Assembly (NCBI RefSeq): GCF_037027585.1
Contig: NZ_JAXCLE010000008.1
Location: 1 to 64,000 of the forward strand
DNA from: Solibacillus ferritrahens
Lineage (GTDB): Bacteria > Bacillota > Bacilli > Bacillales_A > Planococcaceae
Direction: 5' to 3'
Length of the DNA: 64,000 nt
In this document: piece after piece, positions 60,970 to 64,000 of the stretch
Numbering within the stretch: position 1 is the stretch's first letter
How the letters are laid out: each line of letters begins with the position of its first letter
Program-made: the position numbers and the translations under genes
Notes under the pieces: model-generated
The model's input: only the letters and a program-made list of their open reading frames with translations
The model's database searches: none
What the model was told of the DNA's origin: nothing

Positions 60970-62430
60970 TTACTCAGCAAACTTCTCGACACGAGCAATT
61001 GTTTTTTCTTTGCCGATTAAAGCAATAGAATTTGGCAATTCTGGACCATGTGTTTGACCAGTCGTCACAACACGGATTGGCATAAACAGATTTTTGCCTT
61101 TTACACCTGTTTCTTTTTGCACAGCTTTAATCGCCGCTTTAATCGAATCTGCATCAAAGGATTCTAAAGCTTCTAATTGAGTTTTAAATGAAGCCATAAC
61201 AGCTGGCACTGTCTCACCTGCTAATACCTCATTTGCTTCTTCATCATATGCAATTTCTTCTGTGAAAAATAGGCTCGATAATTCTACAATTTCTGCCCCG
61301 AAGCTCATTTGCTCATGGTAAAGCGCGATTAAATCAGAAGCCCATACAAATTGCTCTTCTGATAGCTCTTCTGGAAGTAAGCCTGCTTTTTGTAAGTGTG
61401 GTAATGCTAGAGCAACCACCTCTTCACCAGACATTTTTTTAATATATTGATTGTTCATCCAAGTAAGCTTTGTTTTATCAAACATAGATGGTGATTTTGA
61501 TAAACGTTTTTCATCAAAAAGCTTAACAAGTTCATCGTGAGAGAAGATTTCCTCTTCTCCTTCTGGAGACCAGCCTAGTAATGCAAAGAAGTTAAACATT
61601 GCTTCCGGTAAAAAACCAAGTTCTTTATATTGAGTAACAAATTGAATAATCGATTCATCGCGTTTTGATAATTTTTTGCGTTCCTCATTTACAATTAATG
61701 TCATATGGCCATATTGTGGGTATTCCCAACCGAAGGCATCAAAGATCATCATTTGTTTTGGCGTATTCGATAAATGCTCTTCCCCTCGGAATACATGCGA
61801 AATTTCCATAAAATGATCATCTAATACGACAGCATAGTTGTATGTTGGAATTCCATTTGCCTTCACAAGAACCCAGTCACCGATATCCTTTGATTCAAAT
61901 GATACTTCACCGCGCACTAAATCAACGAAGTTATATGTTACATCTGCTGGTACACGCATACGAATTGTATATTGTTCGCCCGCTGCTTCTTTTGCTGCAA
62001 CTTCATCTGATGTTAAGTGACGGCATTTTCCGCCATACATTGGAGCAGCAATACCCTTCGCTTTTTGAGCGTCACGCTCTGCTTCCAGCTCTTCTGATGT
62101 ACAGAAACATTTATATGCTTGACCAGATTCTAACATCTTTTCTGCATGTTCTTTATAAATATCCAGGCGCTCCATTTGGCGATATGGCGCATAAGGACCA
62201 CCAATATCTACTGACTCATCTGGTGTAATACCCAACCAACGCAGGTTATCAAGTTGAGAAGCTTCTCCACCTTCTACATTACGCTCGATATCTGTATCTT
62301 CAATACGTACTACAAAAGTTCCGTTATGATGTTTTGCATATAAATAGTTAAATAAAGCTGTACGTGCGCCACCGATATGTAAAAATCCTGTTGGCGATGG
62401 TGCATAACGAACTCGTACTGTTTTCGTCAT
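60970..62430 (-). CDS. gltX: Glutamyl-tRNA synthetase
   Basis: A 486-residue class I synthetase: YAPSPTGFLHIGGARTALF (HIGH) and KLSKRDESI (KMSKS), with zinc-type Cys/His in KCFCTSEE and KCRHL. In Bacilli it usually also charges tRNA-Gln for later amidation. It starts after an AGGAGG site. A small AGCGTT/AACGCT stem lies in its leader at 62450-62463, function unknown. Confidence 0.97.
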   Translation of the reverse strand: MTKTVRVRYAPSPTGFLHIGGARTALFNYLYAKHHNGTFVVRIEDTDIERNVEGGEASQLDNLRWLGITPDESVDIGGPYAPYRQMERLDIYKEHAEKMLESGQAYKCFCTSEELEAERDAQKAKGIAAPMYGGKCRHLTSDEVAAKEAAGEQYTIRMRVPADVTYNFVDLVRGEVSFESKDIGDWVLVKANGIPTYNYAVVLDDHFMEISHVFRGEEHLSNTPKQMMIFDAFGWEYPQYGHMTLIVNEERKKLSKRDESIIQFVTQYKELGFLPEAMFNFFALLGWSPEGEEEIFSHDELVKLFDEKRLSKSPSMFDKTKLTWMNNQYIKKMSGEEVVALALPHLQKAGLLPEELSEEQFVWASDLIALYHEQMSFGAEIVELSSLFFTEEIAYDEEANEVLAGETVPAVMASFKTQLEALESFDADSIKAAIKAVQKETGVKGKNLFMPIRVVTTGQTHGPELPNSIALIGKEKTIARVEKFAE

Positions 62431-62579
62431 AATATTGCCTCCTAATTTTAGCGTTAAAACGCTCGACCATTTTCAATATAAAAAGTATACATTTTTTTAT
62501 ATGTGTAAGAAAGGACATTATATTGCACTATACTTTCACAATAAGTGTCTTTTTAAACCTTGTCCATTCTACCACTGTC

Positions 62580-62617
62580 AGATAGTAAGTTAAAGTAGCA
62601 TGTGTCAATTTTGACAC
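62580..62617 (-). promoter_or_regulatory. Palindrome overlapping a -35 box between ispF and gltX
   Basis: GTGTCAATTTTGACAC (62602-62617) has 7-bp arms around TT. Its minus-strand TTGACA (62603-62608) is a perfect -35 box, but the -10 box 17 nt later (CTATCT) is weak. A better TATAAT is at 62517-62522 with no good -35. An operator function is possible. Confidence 0.35.
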
Positions 62618-62628
62618 CCGTTGCTGCC

Positions 62629-63105
62629 TTAAGCTTTCACTAAAAGAATTGTTGCCATTGCCGCAATACCTTCTTCACGACCAACAAACCCCAATTTCTC
62701 AGTTGTTGTTGCTTTTACATTTACTTGTGAAGGCTCTGCGTTTAATAATTGTGCGATACGGTTTTGCATTTGCGAAATATATGGAGCCATTTTTGGACGT
62801 TGGGCCATAATCGTGCAATCTACATTGCCTAATTTATAGCCATGTTTTTCAACTATTTCCCAGATGTATTCAAGTAACTTCGCTGAATCTGCATCTTTCC
62901 ACTCAGGATCTGTATCAGGGAAGTGACGACCAATATCCCCTTCACCAATTGCCCCCAATGCTGCATCAGTCACCGTATGCAAAAGTACATCAGCATCTGA
63001 ATGGCCTACCAAACCACGCTCATGCGGAATTGTAATCCCACCTAAAATTAATGGACGTCCCTCTGCAAATTCATGAACGTCAAATCCTTGTCCAATTCGA
63101 AACAT
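62629..63105 (-). CDS. ispF: 2-C-methyl-D-erythritol 2,4-cyclodiphosphate synthase
   Basis: A 158-residue trimeric zinc enzyme of the MEP isoprenoid pathway. FRIGQGFDVHEF (Asp and His ligands) and LVGHSDADVLLHTVTDA hold the active site, and DTDPEWKDADS and ATTTEKLGFVGREEGI are conserved. The ATG at 63105 agrees with B. subtilis IspF. No ribosome site lies next to it; a near-perfect one lies beyond a hairpin. Confidence 0.96.
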   Translation of the reverse strand: MFRIGQGFDVHEFAEGRPLILGGITIPHERGLVGHSDADVLLHTVTDAALGAIGEGDIGRHFPDTDPEWKDADSAKLLEYIWEIVEKHGYKLGNVDCTIMAQRPKMAPYISQMQNRIAQLLNAEPSQVNVKATTTEKLGFVGREEGIAAMATILLVKA

Positions 63106-63149
63106 AACAATGCTAGCTTACAAAGTAAACTAGCTTTCACCTTCTTTCT
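63103..63149 (-). promoter_or_regulatory. Hairpin-separated ribosome binding site of ispF
   Basis: On the minus strand AGAAAGAAGGTGA (63137-63149) matches the extended anti-Shine-Dalgarno partner with one mismatch. A 10-bp stem GCTAGTTTAC/GTAAGCTAGC with a 3-nt loop (63112-63134) follows, then ATTGTT and the ATG. Unfolded spacing is over 30 nt; with the hairpin removed it is 8 nt. Confidence 0.65.
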
Positions 63150-63185
63150 GCTAATCTCATTACACATAGTATAATCAACTTCTAC

Positions 63186-63221
63186 AAAAAAAGCCTTGAA
63201 AACCTTTTACTTTTCAAGGCT
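63186..63221 (-). terminator. Terminator overlapping the end of ispD
   Basis: A perfect 11-bp stem AGCCTTGAAAA/TTTTCAAGGCT (63192-63202, 63211-63221) encloses the ispD stop codon and is followed by TTTTTTT on the minus strand. Confidence 0.82.
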
Positions 63222-63908
63222 CTTTCTCAAGTTTCGTTTTTCTAAAATAGCTTCCCCGAAAATCAAATCTTCCTGGGTTGTCATTTTAACATTTTCGTAG
63301 CTACATTCTACGATGTGAATATCATGGCCTAGCCGTTCTACCAGCATCGCCTCATCCGTACCTAAGAAACCGACCTTTTCAGCTACATCTTCCGCTTCAA
63401 CCAACAAATCATAACGAAATGCTTGCGGTGTTTGCACCATCCATAGAGACTCACGGTCAACGGTTTCTTTAATGAGTCCATTCTGCACGATTTTCATCGT
63501 ATCTTTTGCACGAACGCCTGCAATGGCTGCCCCTTTTTCGTAAGCAACCTCCGCAAGTTCTGTAATCTTCGGAATCGTAATAAAAGGTCTTGCTGCATCA
63601 TGAACAAGAACAACCTCAACTGCCTTCATTTCTTTAATACATGAGTGTACGGAATGCTGTCGTTCTTCCCCTCCTGTAGGCAGCCCTTTTACTTTTGTAA
63701 TATTATAATTTTCGATGAGCGTCTGTATAAATGATCGTTCCTCATCCTTTACTGCTAGCCAAATACCTGTACAGTTTGCATCCTGTTCAAAAACAAGTAA
63801 GGTATGCACTAAAATGGGCTTATCTGCTAAGTTCAAAAATAATTTATTTTGCCCAGCACCCATACGTTTTCCACTACCTGCTGCTGGCAAAACGACTTCA
63901 TACCGCAA
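63207..63908 (-). CDS. ispD: 2-C-methyl-D-erythritol 4-phosphate cytidylyltransferase
   Basis: A 233-residue nucleotidyltransferase of the MEP pathway; it makes CDP-methylerythritol from CTP. The N-terminal CTP-binding loop is VLPAAGSGKRMGAGQNK, followed by GGEERQHSV and VLVHDAARPF. The start is TTG 63908, behind AGGAAGTGA. It lies 13 nt after yacL. A terminator separates it from ispF, whose product acts two steps later. Confidence 0.96.
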   Translation of the reverse strand: MRYEVVLPAAGSGKRMGAGQNKLFLNLADKPILVHTLLVFEQDANCTGIWLAVKDEERSFIQTLIENYNITKVKGLPTGGEERQHSVHSCIKEMKAVEVVLVHDAARPFITIPKITELAEVAYEKGAAIAGVRAKDTMKIVQNGLIKETVDRESLWMVQTPQAFRYDLLVEAEDVAEKVGFLGTDEAMLVERLGHDIHIVECSYENVKMTTQEDLIFGEAILEKRNLRKSLEK

Positions 63909-63921
63909 AATACTTCACTTC

Positions 63922-64000
63922 CTAATCCTCTTTTGGCTTTGCGAAAATCATGCGCCCGGCTGATGTTTGTAGTACGCTTGTTACCGTTACTCTAATCGCT
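63922..64000 (-). CDS. yacL: C-terminus of PIN/TRAM-domain protein YacL (partial)
   Basis: Only the last 25 residues are inside the window. They read VTVTSVLQTSAGRMIFAKP and a short acidic end, which matches the C-terminal TRAM-domain end of YacL, the gene found before ispD in Bacilli. The gene continues beyond 64000. Confidence 0.8.
   Translation of the reverse strand, partial: AIRVTVTSVLQTSAGRMIFAKPKED

Noticed and set aside
60946..60972. Terminator after gltX
   Set aside because: Only a 5-bp ATTCT/AGAAT stem with a weak T-run; too weak to call.
1..64000. CRISPR array, insertion sequence, prophage genes or tRNA genes
   Set aside because: No regularly spaced repeats, transposase or integrase motifs, or cloverleaf sequences were recognised by eye; a weak or degenerate example could be missed.

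Overview
The window is about 64 kb of a low-GC, spore-forming Bacillota chromosome. The gene order of the transcription/translation core follows Bacillus subtilis closely, but several details (degenerate pdaB, no map between adk and infA, no cysE between gltX and cysS, a malate synthase G gene, YfiB/YfiC-like exporter next to cwlD) and the overall protein sequences fit the Planococcaceae (Solibacillus/Lysinibacillus-like) better than Bacillus sensu stricto. GerD, KbaA, CwlD, SalA and SigH show that the organism sporulates or descends from a sporulator. Nearly everything is on the minus strand, so the biological reading direction is from position 64000 down to 1.

Reading in that direction: the 3' end of yacL, ispD and ispF (isoprenoid MEP pathway), gltX, a Cys T-box and cysS, mrnC, rlmB, rae1/yacP, sigH, rpmG-secE, nusG, rplK-rplA, the L10 leader with rplJ-rplL, an rsmC-like methyltransferase, rpoB, rpoC, an L7Ae-like protein, rpsL-rpsG-fusA and tuf (about 63.9 to 39.5 kb). 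From 39.3 to 29.2 kb an accessory block separates tuf from rpsJ. It holds malate synthase G, a soluble chemoreceptor-like protein, a LysR regulator on the plus strand, a complete Bce-type peptide-sensing and detoxification module (response regulator, kinase, ATPase, permease) and an Na+/H+ antiporter-family protein. From 28.97 to 14.5 kb runs the S10-spc-alpha ribosomal supercluster (rpsJ to rplQ, including secY, adk, infA, rpoA), with its promoter and leader visible. Then come the ECF vitamin-transporter module (ecfA1, ecfA2, ecfT), truA, and rplM-rpsI with an L13-type leader.

The last 9 kb hold a plus-strand C45-family hydrolase, a small unknown gene in front of a heterodimeric ABC exporter, cwlD, a cysteine-free SalA/Mrp ATPase, gerD (plus), kbaA, and a plus-strand PdaB-like protein that has lost its catalytic motifs. 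Positions 1-189 are the promoter and leader of an rRNA operon that runs off the left edge on the minus strand.

The most interesting material is at the RNA level and around missing genes. The 310-nt infA leader, which replaces map, has mutually exclusive stems that look like an attenuator. ispF has a near-perfect Shine-Dalgarno sequence separated from its start codon by a perfect hairpin, and nusG has a weaker version. A strong terminator-like hairpin lies between rpoB and rpoC, followed by a candidate promoter. The exporter's terminator contains the ribosome binding site of cwlD. S12 carries Arg at the classical streptomycin-resistance position 56, encoded by CGT. No CRISPR array, insertion sequence, phage gene or tRNA was recognised. 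All assignments are by eye; no database search was possible.
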